A stretch of 64,000 nt of DNA, from contig JALDQW010000001.1 in NCBI GenBank assembly GCA_031316255.1, positions 930,001 to 994,000 on the forward strand. Direction: 5' to 3'. The stretch is from Nitrosomonas sp. (GTDB taxonomy: Bacteria; Pseudomonadota; Gammaproteobacteria; Burkholderiales; Nitrosomonadaceae). Positions 9,849-18,421 of the stretch are shown piece by piece; positions within the stretch are counted from its first letter, which is position 1, and each line of letters begins with the position of its first letter. Made by a program: the position numbers and the translations under genes. The notes under the pieces are model-generated. The model was given only the letters and a program-made list of their open reading frames with translations, was not told the origin of the DNA and made no database searches.

Positions 9849-9971
9849 TCGGCGCAATGTTTCCCTGCAGAAGGATAGTCCGCCGGAGTAGTCGGTCAAT
9901 AGGCGCAAATGGCGGGTAATTCACCGTCTCCTCCGGCGAATAAATAGCAACACGATCTGTATAATGGATAC

Positions 9972-10075
9972 CTATCAAGCTGAGTATTCGACTCTCCCTT
10001 ACGAAAATTCAGACTATGATCTCTCCTTGTGATTGTGTTTAAAAGCATCTCTCCCCCAGAGATGCTTTTTTTTGT
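9972..10075 (+). ncRNA. Candidate small RNA with three CTCTCC motifs
   Basis: A -10 like TATAAT at 9960-9965 is followed by about 100 gene-free bases ending in a strong terminator (10041-10076). The stretch carries CTCTCC at 9992, 10021 and 10049, spaced 29 and 28 bases. Single-stranded CU-rich motifs of this kind pair with ribosome-binding sites in several known regulatory RNAs. No good -35 element is visible, and I do not recognise the RNA. Confidence 0.4.
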
Positions 10076-10076
10076 G
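10041..10076 (+). terminator. Rho-independent terminator
   Basis: A perfect 12-bp stem, 10041-10052 (AAAAGCATCTCT) with 10058-10069 (AGAGATGCTTTT), has a C5 loop and runs into T8 on the plus strand. On the minus strand the run after the stem is only TTTT, so it may also help terminate hslU, which ends at 10094. Confidence 0.85.
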
Positions 10077-10093
10077 TGTTTATCCGTGAGCGC

Positions 10094-11428
10094 TTACAGA
10101 ACGTAACGCGCTAAATCTTCGCTTTGAGACAAATCTTGAAGACGTTCATCCACATATGCGGCATCGATTTCTATGGTTTTTCCGCTATGTTTTGGCGCAT
10201 CGTATGAAATGTCCTCAAGCAATCTTTCCATTACGGTATGCAAACGCCTGGCACCGATATTTTCTGTTTTGTTATTCACGGAGAAAGCGATCTCTGCAAG
10301 CCGCTTGATGGCGTCAGTTGTAAATTTGAGGGCAATACCTTCCGTTTCCAGCAGCGCTTCATATTGTCGTGTCAGACAGGCATCGGTATTGGTAAGAATC
10401 TGTTCGAAATCGCTGACGCTCAAACTGGCAAGTTCAACCCGTATCGGGAAACGTCCCTGCAACTCGGGAATCAGGTCGGACGGTTTGGTCAAATGAAACG
10501 CGCCGCTGGCAACGAATAGAATATGATCTGTTTTGATCATGCCATATTTGGTGGAGATGGTTGTTCCTTCTACCAATGGCAGCAAGTCTCTCTGCACGCC
10601 CTGACGCGATACGTCACCGCCCGACACGTTGCCTGACCGGCTGGTTATTTTATCGATTTCATCGAGAAAAACGATGCCGTTTTGTTCAACATTCTGAATT
10701 GCACTGAGTTTGAGCTCTTCATCATTGATCATTTTGGCGGCTTCTTCTTCAATCAGCAGTTTTCTTGCTTCACGGATAGTGAGTTTGCGCGTCCGTTTTT
10801 TCTCGCCGCTCATGCTCTGAAACATGCCCTGTATTTGTGAAGTCAGGTCTTCCATGCCGGGCGGTGCGAAAATTTCCATATTGGCGCGCGGCGCAGCAAT
10901 TTCGATGTCGATTTCCTTGTCATCCAGTTCGCCTTCCCGCAGTTTTTTACGGAATTTCTGCCGGGTTGAATTATCCTGTTCGGTTGTGCTGAGGTGCGAA
11001 TCAAAATTGCGTGCAGGCGGCAGTAATGCGTCCAGTATCCGCTCTTCCGCATGGTCTTCTGCAAGCGGCTGTTTTTTTCTGGTTTCTCTTTCACGCGACT
11101 GTTTAATTGCCGATTCAGCCAGATCACGAATAATGGAATCGACGTCGCGCCCGACATAACCCACTTCGGTAAACTTGGTGGCTTCTATTTTGATAAAGGG
11201 CGCATCGGCCAGTTTGGCCAACCGCCGCGCGATTTCGGTTTTACCGACACCGGTAGGGCCGATCATGAGAATATTCTTGGGCGTGATTTCCTGTCGCAAC
11301 GGATCGGCAATTTGCTGCCTGCGCCAGCGATTTCTGAGCGCAATAGCCACTGCACGCTTGGCCGAGTTTTGTCCGATGATATGTTTATCCAGTTCATGGA
11401 CAATTTCTTGAGGAGTCATTTGTGACAT
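10094..11428 (-). CDS. hslU: ATP-dependent protease ATPase subunit HslU
   Basis: A 444-aa AAA+ protein. Walker A is GPTGVGKT at residues 57-64, Walker B is [11 protein letters not shown], and the I-domain insertion lies between them (about 110-240). The sensor II region [15 protein letters not shown] and the C-terminal ARYVL tail, which docks into HslV, are present. HslU hexamers unfold and feed proteins into the HslV chamber in the cytoplasm. The gene lies 58 bases downstream of hslV in the usual order. Confidence 0.98.
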   Translation of the reverse strand: MSQMTPQEIVHELDKHIIGQNSAKRAVAIALRNRWRRQQIADPLRQEITPKNILMIGPTGVGKTEIARRLAKLADAPFIKIEATKFTEVGYVGRDVDSIIRDLAESAIKQSRERETRKKQPLAEDHAEERILDALLPPARNFDSHLSTTEQDNSTRQKFRKKLREGELDDKEIDIEIAAPRANMEIFAPPGMEDLTSQIQGMFQSMSGEKKRTRKLTIREARKLLIEEEAAKMINDEELKLSAIQNVEQNGIVFLDEIDKITSRSGNVSGGDVSRQGVQRDLLPLVEGTTISTKYGMIKTDHILFVASGAFHLTKPSDLIPELQGRFPIRVELASLSVSDFEQILTNTDACLTRQYEALLETEGIALKFTTDAIKRLAEIAFSVNNKTENIGARRLHTVMERLLEDISYDAPKHSGKTIEIDAAYVDERLQDLSQSEDLARYVL

Positions 11429-11486
11429 AGTTATAAACTGAGATTATTGAATTATTGTATGTGCGATTGTATGAAACGTGACAAAC

Positions 11487-12008
11487 TTAGCCAATGGTTT
11501 CAATGACATGATCCTGATTGGTATAAATGCATATGTCGCCCGCAATGGTCAATGCCTTGCTGACAATTTCCCTGGGCGGTAAATCGGTATTTTCCAGAAG
11601 TGCGCGCGCTGCGGCAAGCGCATAGGATCCGCCACTGCCGATAGCGGCCAGACCAAATTCGGGTTCGATAACATCGCCCGCGCCGGTTATGATCAAGGTA
11701 GCCTCTTCACTGGCGACCACCAACATCGCTTCCAGTCTGCGAAGAATTCGGTCCGTGCGCCAATCCTTGGCGAGTTCAACAGCAGACCGCATGAGATGAC
11801 CCTGATGGGCTTCAAGTTTGCCTTCGAAGCGTTCGAACAGGGTAAATGCATCGGCCGTTCCACCAGCAAAACCGGCCAGCACTTTGTCATGGTAGAGTCT
11901 GCGAACTTTGCGTGCACTGGATTTGGCCACGACCGCGCCTAAAGTAACCTGGCCATCGCCGCCCAGCGCGACGTGATTTCCTCGTCTTACTGATACGATT
12001 GTTGTCAT
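11487..12008 (-). CDS. hslV: ATP-dependent protease peptidase subunit HslV
   Basis: A 173-aa beta-type proteasome-like subunit. After removal of Met1 the N-terminus is TTIVSVRRG, giving the catalytic N-terminal Thr. GDGQVTLG and the KVRRLY...[20 protein letters not shown] segments are family hallmarks. It forms a double hexameric chamber that degrades misfolded and regulatory proteins with HslU. The promoter region (12009-12060) contains TATAAT, but no sigma-32 type CTTGAA box was found by eye. Confidence 0.98.
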   Translation of the reverse strand: MTTIVSVRRGNHVALGGDGQVTLGAVVAKSSARKVRRLYHDKVLAGFAGGTADAFTLFERFEGKLEAHQGHLMRSAVELAKDWRTDRILRRLEAMLVVASEEATLIITGAGDVIEPEFGLAAIGSGGSYALAAARALLENTDLPPREIVSKALTIAGDICIYTNQDHVIETIG

Positions 12009-12466
12009 TGTGTTTGTTATTTATTTTTAATTTCGTTTCAAAAATAAGATTATACCGTATAAAAGATAATCAATTTTGGCAGAAAATTATCCCGGGATTC
12101 ACGTATATGATGTAAGTACCTTCCACTCACTTACAGCTATTTCAGCATCAATTCTCAATCCAAAGCAGCGTGAAATTCGAAAAACCGGCGCAGCATGTCG
12201 CTATTTTCCTGAGCATTTGATGACATGTTTGACAGGTTTTTGGCTTTTTAGTACAGTCGATAGCATCAAAAACAGTATCGGTATCTTTTTGCCCGTTTTC
12301 TTAGGCTAATTCTCATCTGGGCATTGATCACCAAAAGCTTCCATAACAGTTTGCATTTTTGGTTGTTTTAGTGCTTTCTGAACATTCTGGTTTTCTGAAG
12401 AAAGGTTTATATTCTTCTTAACCTTGACTTAAATGACTTTGTAACAAAGCAAAACTGAGATAATTT
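12009..12466. other. Intergenic region between hslV and the ODP/roadblock operon
   Basis: A 458-bp AT-rich gap between divergent units. It should contain both promoters. A plus-strand frame at 12076-12309 begins with TTG and lacks any recognisable domain or ribosome site, so I do not call it a gene. Confidence 0.5.
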
Positions 12467-14071
12467 ATGACAGTAGCCACGTTCCCTATCATAAAGAAAT
12501 ACACAAATGAAGTTTTTGAAAGCGCGTCCTATCTCAGGGTGATTGACGGTATAAACACAAGTATTCACAACAACGCCAGCTTGATTGTACTCACCGGAGA
12601 ATCCGGAACAGGAAAAACCCTGATAGCCCGGAAAATATTGAGAAACCTGATGGCCGAGAATTTCAGGGTTTTTTTTCAAGACCCGCGAATCACCGTTGAA
12701 GAGATGTTCAGTTTGACCTGTGGGCAGATTGGTGTTGCGCCATCTGAGTTACAAAGTGTACTGGATATTAATGAGAAACCAGAGATCTTCTTCAACTACC
12801 TGGAAGAAAGAAGTCAGGAAAAAGGCCCGGTCAGATTTTTTATTGACGACGCCCAAGATATCAATATTGATACGCTATGCAATATCTTGAAATTCACGAA
12901 ATGGCAGTCTGAAACCAAAATGGTGCTGCAATTGATTTTGATCGGTTTGCCAAAACTGGAACCGCTGCTGTCACAGCTTAAGCTCCCGGAGCTGAAAAAC
13001 GCAAACCCCGTCTATTTGCATCTCGAGCCCCTTAATGTGGATGAAGTGGGCGCATTTGTGATGCAGCGCTTGCAAGCATCAAACATTCAACACAATAATT
13101 CTTTCCCCCCAGAAGCAATCGAAAAAATATCACTCTATACCCAGGGTATTCCAAGTCTGGTGGGTATCTTAGCCGATTCCGTTATGGCTATCATGAAACT
13201 CCATGCGCATAGTAAAATAACAGAGGATATCGTTGATGAAGCAGTTGATTTCTTTTCGCTTCCTTGGGCGATCGAAAACAAGAAACACCACGCGAATCAA
13301 TTCACTGAAGATCAAGAAGAAGTAAATCTCGATGAATCAACCCAGATTCTTTTAAGTAGCAAACATACTGTAATAAAAAAAGAAACGCTGTGGTCGAAAA
13401 TTGGCAAAAAGGTAGCAGATTTGTTTGCGAGAAAAAAAATTGCCGGCGCCGGACCTGTTTACGATCACCGCCTCGGCGAAAACACGATTAAGGACGTAGA
13501 AGAAATTTCCCAGGTTTTAGTCAATAAACCACTATACCTGAGTCATGTTGAAGAAAGCGATGCCGCTGACCTTGAGGATAAAAATACCGGGGTTGCAGCA
13601 AAAACCCAGGACAATCAGGATACGCCTGAGAATACAGGAACAATCCCCCGAATATCAATAAAACAGACAGAACAGGTGGATACTATGAATGCAAGCGAGG
13701 AAACAATGAATAGAGCTGAACGTCTAAACAAAGAGCTAAAAGCATTGCAAAGCGGCTCGCCCGATGTCGAAGCGGTAGCCTTGATATCGGAAGACGGACT
13801 TGTGGTTGCCAGCGCTTTACCACAAGATCTTGATGAAATACGTGTCGGCGGCATGAGCGCCACACTATTAAGCCTTGGCACACGTTCTTCAGCTGAATTA
13901 CGCAGGGGAAATGTTGAAGAAATTATCGTTCGTGGCGAACAGGGCTATACCGTTATGCTCAAAGCAGGGCAAGGCACGTTACTACTGGTTGTCGCCAACG
14001 AGAACGCAAAACTGGGATTGATTTTTTTTGATATGCGTCAATCAATTGAAAAGCTGGTAAAAATTTTATAG
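12467..14071 (+). CDS. AAA+ ATPase (ExeA/TniB-like) fused to a roadblock/LC7 domain
   Basis: A 534-aa protein. Residues 1-270 form an ExeA-type AAA+ module, with Walker A GESGTGKT (44-51), Walker B RFFIDDAQD (123-131) and a winged-helix-like lid with YTQGIPSLVGILAD. An extended, charged linker (about 270-410) follows, containing one basic amphipathic stretch (WSKIGKKVADLFARKKI). The C-terminal 120 residues form a roadblock/LC7 fold (VEAVALISEDGLVVAS...GTLLLVVANENAKLGLI). Roadblock proteins usually act as partners of MglA-type small GTPases. An in-frame ATG at 13685, preceded by AGGTGG, could also give a free 128-aa roadblock protein. It is the first gene of a four-gene operon; its function there is inferred. 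Confidence 0.88.
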   Translation: MTVATFPIIKKYTNEVFESASYLRVIDGINTSIHNNASLIVLTGESGTGKTLIARKILRNLMAENFRVFFQDPRITVEEMFSLTCGQIGVAPSELQSVLDINEKPEIFFNYLEERSQEKGPVRFFIDDAQDINIDTLCNILKFTKWQSETKMVLQLILIGLPKLEPLLSQLKLPELKNANPVYLHLEPLNVDEVGAFVMQRLQASNIQHNNSFPPEAIEKISLYTQGIPSLVGILADSVMAIMKLHAHSKITEDIVDEAVDFFSLPWAIENKKHHANQFTEDQEEVNLDESTQILLSSKHTVIKKETLWSKIGKKVADLFARKKIAGAGPVYDHRLGENTIKDVEEISQVLVNKPLYLSHVEESDAADLEDKNTGVAAKTQDNQDTPENTGTIPRISIKQTEQVDTMNASEETMNRAERLNKELKALQSGSPDVEAVALISEDGLVVASALPQDLDEIRVGGMSATLLSLGTRSSAELRRGNVEEIIVRGEQGYTVMLKAGQGTLLLVVANENAKLGLIFFDMRQSIEKLVKIL

Positions 14072-14213
14072 CGCTGTCACCAGGTAATAATCCAAATGCG
14101 AAATTGCAGGCGCCGACCCTTTTACTTAAATACATTGAAACCCTGATCCGTGCCGAACGATCTTGCACCATGCAATTTTCCTGAGAACATTAAATAATTT
14201 TAAGTGGTTATTT

Positions 14214-14975
14214 ATGCCAAATACTGTATTTTATGATGATGGCGTGCATAAGAATGTACTGCTGGAAGATTTTGGTTCAGGCGGAATTGCCGTTCAGGCA
14301 AACCAGCATATCATCATCCACGGCACTGAGGGCATTATTCTCGATCCAGGTGGACACAAGGTATACAGCAAAGCGTTATCTGAGTCCTATTCTCTTTTAG
14401 GCGGCAGCAAATTACGCTATATCTTTTTTTCTCACCAGGATCCGGATATCGTCGCGGCGATGAATGGCTGGCTAATGACGACCGATGCTGACGCCTATAT
14501 TTCGAAGTTATGGGTGCGTTTTGTTCCGCATTTTGGACTCGACCATATCCTAAGCGAACGGCTCAAACCGATACCCGACGAGGGTATGCTATTGGAACTC
14601 GATAGCATCAAATTAATGATACTGCCGGCGCATTTTCTCCATAGCACGGGCAATTTCCATCTGTATGATCCGGTGTCAAAAATTCTGTACAGCGGGGATC
14701 TGGGCGCTTCCCTGGGAATGGATTATTTGCGGGTCTCCAATTTTGATGATCACATTCAATATATGGCGGGTTTCCATAAGCGCTATATGGCCTCGAACAT
14801 CGCATTGAAAGCCTGGGCGAACATGGTTCGAAACCTAGACATCGAAATAATTGCGCCACAACATGGCGCGTATTTTGTGGGTAAGGATATGGTTAATCGG
14901 TTTATTGACTGGTGCGATGATTTTAAATGCGGTATTGACCTCATTACCGGTCTTTATAAAATCCCCACGGTCTAG
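14214..14975 (+). CDS. ODP-like oxygen-binding diiron protein (MBL fold, no flavodoxin domain)
   Basis: A 253-aa protein from the ATG at 14214, preceded by AAGTGG; the open frame extends to a TTG at 14163. The metallo-beta-lactamase core carries the flavodiiron ligand set H74, D76, D78 (SHQDPD), H143 (LHSTGNFH), D162 (YSGDLG) and H217 (PQHGAYF). The spacing is that of flavodiiron proteins, except that the usual Glu is Asp. The flavodoxin domain of true flavodiiron proteins is absent, which matches the ODP family, described as an oxygen-binding sensor coupled to chemotaxis in Treponema. Here it lies between roadblock and OmpA-like genes, so an oxygen or redox sensor role is likely. Confidence 0.85.
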   Translation: MPNTVFYDDGVHKNVLLEDFGSGGIAVQANQHIIIHGTEGIILDPGGHKVYSKALSESYSLLGGSKLRYIFFSHQDPDIVAAMNGWLMTTDADAYISKLWVRFVPHFGLDHILSERLKPIPDEGMLLELDSIKLMILPAHFLHSTGNFHLYDPVSKILYSGDLGASLGMDYLRVSNFDDHIQYMAGFHKRYMASNIALKAWANMVRNLDIEIIAPQHGAYFVGKDMVNRFIDWCDDFKCGIDLITGLYKIPTV

Positions 14976-15010
14976 GCAATGCACTCTGCAAAAATAATCA
15001 AGGTACAGGG

Positions 15011-15661
15011 ATGCCGGAAAATTTAACCGATTCCGTCAACAGCTATGAAACCTACCCCGTCAAGGGCGAAGCAATTGCCTTGTGGATTCCGCTAAGCCTG
15101 GCACTGATTGGAACAATAATGATTGTCATAGTCACGCAATCGTTGCTGCCCCAGCAGGAAATAAAGCCGCCGGCAATCAACGCATTCTCTTCGACTGATC
15201 CAACCACGGTCAGCACCGATCGCAAAAATATCTCAGCCGGCATTCCAACCGGCCACGGCAAAACTGAACCCAAGAAAACAGTGGATTGCCCGCCACTTTT
15301 TTTCTTTACTTTCTCCAAAGACAGCGCAACCCCCAAAAATCATAGCTTGATGCCTCAAATAACCCGGCTAAACAACTGGCTTCAGCAACATCCCGACAAA
15401 AAAGTTGTTATTGAAGGTCATACGGATTCATCGGGCAAAGAGGAATACAACTTGTTGCTGAGCTACCGGCGTGCAAAAGCTGCGGAAAAAATCCTGATCG
15501 AAGCCGGAATTTCACACAACCATTTGGTTACAAGAGCATTGGGCGAACAGGAACCCTTGCAGGATCAACCTGCCCGGTCTGAAAAGCACCGCAGAGCTTC
15601 GATCCGGGTTGACGCCCTTGAGGCGTGTATAAATCCTTTGATAAACGAGGAATCAAACTAA
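15011..15661 (+). CDS. Membrane-anchored protein with OmpA/MotB-like peptidoglycan-binding domain
   Basis: A 216-aa protein with one transmembrane helix at about 22-46 (IALWIPLSLALIGTIMIVIV), a Pro/Thr-rich periplasmic linker, and an OmpA-like C-terminal domain at about 95-205. The signature VVIEGHTDSSGKEEYNLLLS with YRRAKAA contains the Asp and Arg that bind diaminopimelate. N-in topology with a peptidoglycan-binding end is the MotB/TolR-like arrangement, anchoring an inner-membrane complex to the wall. It is co-directional with the ODP gene (35-base gap) and precedes the coiled-coil gene by three bases. Confidence 0.9.
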   Translation: MPENLTDSVNSYETYPVKGEAIALWIPLSLALIGTIMIVIVTQSLLPQQEIKPPAINAFSSTDPTTVSTDRKNISAGIPTGHGKTEPKKTVDCPPLFFFTFSKDSATPKNHSLMPQITRLNNWLQQHPDKKVVIEGHTDSSGKEEYNLLLSYRRAKAAEKILIEAGISHNHLVTRALGEQEPLQDQPARSEKHRRASIRVDALEACINPLINEESN

Positions 15662-15664
15662 TTT

Positions 15665-16360
15665 ATGGTAACGACTATTGTTACAGGACTTGCCGCCGCC
15701 GCTATACTGCTCCTGGCCGGTTATTTATTCGGCGTCAAACAGGGACATCAGGCCAGAGAGAAGTTGCGCACAAAACTCTCGGAACAGGAGGATTTAAAAA
15801 TCGACATGTTGTTGCGGCAAAGCAATGCGTTGCAACGCGTGATCGAACCGCTTGCCAAATGGGACGAACAGGTTGAGAAATTGCGCGCTGACATTAAACA
15901 AATGCAAAGCACCATCATCCATCACGATCAGGTTGCTTTGGAATTAACAGGATTGCAAACAAGCACTGCGAATCGTGGCGACTTGGCGCGCTTAATGGAT
16001 GAAATTGTGGAAAAAGCACACTTTGAAACGGTTTTGCTCAGCGATGAAAACGGGCTGCCACTGGTCACCAACAGTAACGCCAAACATCTTGACCGGATTG
16101 CTGCAATTGCATCTTTCGTAGTCATTTTTGGAGACCGTATCAGCCGCGACGATACCACTGCCCGTCCCGTTTCCTTTCTGGTGCGGGATAACGCCGACAG
16201 AGACATCTTGTGCCGGATTTTTGAGGCAGGAAATCAGCGCCTGGTTCTGACTGCGGTATCGACCGAACTGCAACTCACACCCGGAGCACTTGATCCGACC
16301 CTGGAAAAAGTCGTCAACGCATTATCGCCCAGGATTGACCGCGAGGCGTCCCCAGACTAA
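15665..16360 (+). CDS. Membrane-anchored coiled-coil protein with a roadblock-like C-terminal domain
   Basis: A 231-aa protein. Helix 4-23 (TIVTGLAAAAILLLAGYLFG) anchors it, a Lys/Glu/Gln-rich coiled coil runs to about residue 100 (REKLRTKLSEQEDLKIDMLL), and residues 110-225 look like a roadblock/LC7 fold. In that last part FETVLLSDENGLPLVTNSNA matches the central strand-turn-strand, and a helix with IAAIASFVVIFGDRIS follows. The roadblock assignment is by pattern and weaker than for the first operon gene. A second roadblock protein in the same operon suggests hetero-oligomers at the membrane. Confidence 0.78.
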   Translation: MVTTIVTGLAAAAILLLAGYLFGVKQGHQAREKLRTKLSEQEDLKIDMLLRQSNALQRVIEPLAKWDEQVEKLRADIKQMQSTIIHHDQVALELTGLQTSTANRGDLARLMDEIVEKAHFETVLLSDENGLPLVTNSNAKHLDRIAAIASFVVIFGDRISRDDTTARPVSFLVRDNADRDILCRIFEAGNQRLVLTAVSTELQLTPGALDPTLEKVVNALSPRIDREASPD

Positions 16361-16443
16361 CCTTCCAGAACCTTTCAGGGTCGGCGCCTTGCCAGCCGAC
16401 TTGAAAACCAAACATTCGAGTACGTTCAACTGAGAATTCTAGA

Positions 16444-17550
16444 TTAAAAACAACTCAACCGGAAACTGTCATCCAGATCGAGCGGCAAAATCAGTGTGCT
16501 GAACAATGCATTATTTGCTGAACCGCACAGCGCATCACGTTCATCGGCATCATCACTGAATTTTTGCAGGTATTCCGCGTTCAATACAGGCTTACCTGCC
16601 TGAATAAAAGGTTCCAGCGTATCGCACTCGTCAAACTCGTGACATTGCTCATTGACGCTGAAATCATAAAAATCGACCAATTCGGGAATTTGTTCGAGAT
16701 CGTTTTTCAGTCCGACTGACAAACCTCTTTTATGCGCTTCGTTGGCGATGAATTTATTGAACGCCAGTTGGTCGCTCGCCGTCAGGTCAAAGCCGCTGTC
16801 GTTTAAATAGCCGTCCATATTGTCCGGTTCCACACCATCACATCCCTTTTTCATGGCCAGATTAAGCCTTTCAATCATGATTTCGGCCACATTGAGCGAA
16901 CGGATATCGAGCCATTGCTCATTCGGCCATCCATCCAGCAAATTACCCCGTACCGCAGGATCGAACTTGTCCTTGTCTTCCCTGAAATTCTCATACGAGC
17001 CCGCCGAAAAATAACAAATGACTTTTTTTCCTGAAGCCTTGAACGCATTGATCAACGACGGCGGCGAATCGAACAGATCAATATCGTACAGCTCAACCGG
17101 ATAATCCGGGTTGATTTCGCCGTTCAACTGCCATTGCCACGATACCGATACCGGCGGCTTATACCAGTCCATGCCGGTGACAGGCACTGCGTCCGGATCA
17201 AGCGCCGGTGCTGCGGACAGAAAAAACAGCTCAATATTCGAGAAACCGCTGCTAGAATTGCCATCATAGGCCTTCACTGCGACATAAAACGCTGCACCAT
17301 CCCAAAGTTCCGCCGACAGCGAAGCCCTGTTACCCATATCGATGGTTTGAACACTGTCAGCACCGGTATACGGATATGGCGCGTACAACAAACGGTAACC
17401 CTGCGCATCGGCAACAGGCTGCCATGCGATCGATACAGTGGTGCGGTTTTGCGTCACCTCAATTAAGGGCGATTCCAGTACTTGTGCAGCCGCAAGTCCG
17501 GGTAACAACAGAAATAGAATAACCGATAAAATTTTTTTATTCATTTGCAT
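16444..17550 (-). CDS. Secreted GH114-like endo-alpha-1,4-polygalactosaminidase
   Basis: A 368-aa protein from ATG 17550 (MQMNKKILS), chosen for the AAGG six bases upstream. A signal peptide ends near LLPGLAAAQ. A fibronectin-III-like module (residues about 25-115, SIAWQPVADAQGYRLLYAP) precedes a GH114 TIM-barrel domain with typical strands WQWQLNGEIN, YDIDLFDSP, KKVICYFSAGSYEN, EQWLDIRS and GCDGVEPDNMDGYLN, the last holding the candidate catalytic acid. GH114 enzymes cut galactosamine-rich polysaccharides such as Pel-like exopolymer. It probably trims a matrix polysaccharide outside the cell. Confidence 0.85.
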   Translation of the reverse strand: MQMNKKILSVILFLLLPGLAAAQVLESPLIEVTQNRTTVSIAWQPVADAQGYRLLYAPYPYTGADSVQTIDMGNRASLSAELWDGAAFYVAVKAYDGNSSSGFSNIELFFLSAAPALDPDAVPVTGMDWYKPPVSVSWQWQLNGEINPDYPVELYDIDLFDSPPSLINAFKASGKKVICYFSAGSYENFREDKDKFDPAVRGNLLDGWPNEQWLDIRSLNVAEIMIERLNLAMKKGCDGVEPDNMDGYLNDSGFDLTASDQLAFNKFIANEAHKRGLSVGLKNDLEQIPELVDFYDFSVNEQCHEFDECDTLEPFIQAGKPVLNAEYLQKFSDDADERDALCGSANNALFSTLILPLDLDDSFRLSCF

Positions 17551-17578
17551 AGATAACCTTATATTCTGAAACAACTAT

Positions 17579-17612
17579 GTCGGGGCTCCTGACATTACCC
17601 CAGCCTACCCGT
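17579..17612. repeat. Short repeat similar to 18099-18130
   Basis: The run GGGGCTCCTGACATTACCCC, then AGCCTACC, resembles GGGATTCCTGATGTCACCCC, then AACCAACC, at about 18100-18128. The two lie on either side of the SMR gene and look like degenerate REP units. Confidence 0.4.
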
Positions 17613-17681
17613 ACCAGGGACTGTTCTCACTATCGACAATCAACAACACGCTGTACCCGGCAATATCAAGTTGAAAGAGTA

Positions 17682-18017
17682 CTAGTGTCCCGTTGTTTTT
17701 GAAAACACATAAATCACCACCACACCGAGAACAATCAACCCCATGCCAATAATCGCCGGCATGTCTGGCACTTGCTTAAACATTACGGCAGCGACCAGTG
17801 CAACTAAAACGATACCCACACCGGCCCAGATCGCATATGCCACACCCACGGGAATTGTTCGCAACGTCAGTGCCAAACAATAAAATGCAATTCCATAACC
17901 CGCCACGACAACAAGACTTGGAATCAGGTTAGTGAATTCATTCGACGCCTTCAACGCATTCGTAGCGATAACCTCGGCAACAATAGCAATGGCAAGATAC
18001 CAGTAGCCCATAGACAT
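17682..18017 (-). CDS. Small multidrug resistance (SMR) exporter, EmrE/QacE type
   Basis: A 111-aa protein with four transmembrane helices and the essential Glu at residue 15 (AIVAEVIATNALK). Family motifs GIAFYCLALTLRTIPVGVAYAIWAG and FKQ are present. SMR dimers exchange protons for quaternary ammonium or other cationic compounds at the inner membrane. The sequence looks more like EmrE (drug exporters) than SugE/Gdx, judged from the ALTLRTIPVGVAYAIWAG segment. Related palindromic repeats flank the gene. Confidence 0.92.
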   Translation of the reverse strand: MSMGYWYLAIAIVAEVIATNALKASNEFTNLIPSLVVVAGYGIAFYCLALTLRTIPVGVAYAIWAGVGIVLVALVAAVMFKQVPDMPAIIGMGLIVLGVVVIYVFSKTTGH

Positions 18018-18058
18018 CCCTTCTTGAATACCATAAATGGCTTATCTTATCACCAACA

Positions 18059-18140
18059 GATTTGTAGGTTGGAGTGATAACTCCGACCATTATCTGTGTT
18101 GGGATTCCTGATGTCACCCCAACCAACCGAACTACAAATC
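18059..18140. repeat. REP-like palindrome
   Basis: GATTTGTAG at 18059-18067 pairs with CTACAAATC at 18132-18140. Inside, GGTTGGAGTGA pairs imperfectly with TCACCCCAACC. It covers the 3' end of the DUF2442 gene and the gap before the SMR gene, and shares an internal block with 17579-17612. Confidence 0.55.
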
Positions 18141-18417
18141 AGGCTGCGCCGTTTTTTGGCGTCGGCTTGAGCGTATAGTCCGGACATAGCTGTTGATAAA
18201 GAAACTCCGGCGCAAAATCAGCGCCATTTGACCAGACAAGTGTATCAATATCTTTGTTCACAGATAGTTCAGCAAACCGGGCTTTATCTCTCAGCGGTTG
18301 AAACACTTCGCCCCATAGTTCCTTTTCGAGATCAACTTCGCCTTCAATACCGTCGTCAAATTTCAGCCACACCCGGTAATCTCCTTGATACCTTGCTTCT
18401 TTAAGTTTCGGCAACAT
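18139..18417 (-). CDS. DUF2442 family protein
   Basis: A 92-aa protein from the ATG at 18417 (MLPKLKEARYQGDYRVWLKF). It has the DUF2442 pattern: a beta-rich start ending in FDDGIEGEVDLEKELW, then VFQPLRDKARF and a VWSNGADFAPEFLY end. DUF2442 and DUF4160 genes commonly occur as pairs of unknown role, and one proposal is a toxin-antitoxin-like module. Here the partner lies just upstream, ending four bases before this start, but is frameshifted. The last residues overlap a REP-like palindrome. Confidence 0.82.
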   Translation of the reverse strand: MLPKLKEARYQGDYRVWLKFDDGIEGEVDLEKELWGEVFQPLRDKARFAELSVNKDIDTLVWSNGADFAPEFLYQQLCPDYTLKPTPKNGAA

Positions 18418-18421
18418 AGCA

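Noticed and set aside
12076..12309. Plus-strand 77-aa frame in the hslV-operon gap
   Set aside because: TTG start, no ribosome site, no domain, odd composition; more likely open by chance in AT-rich DNA.
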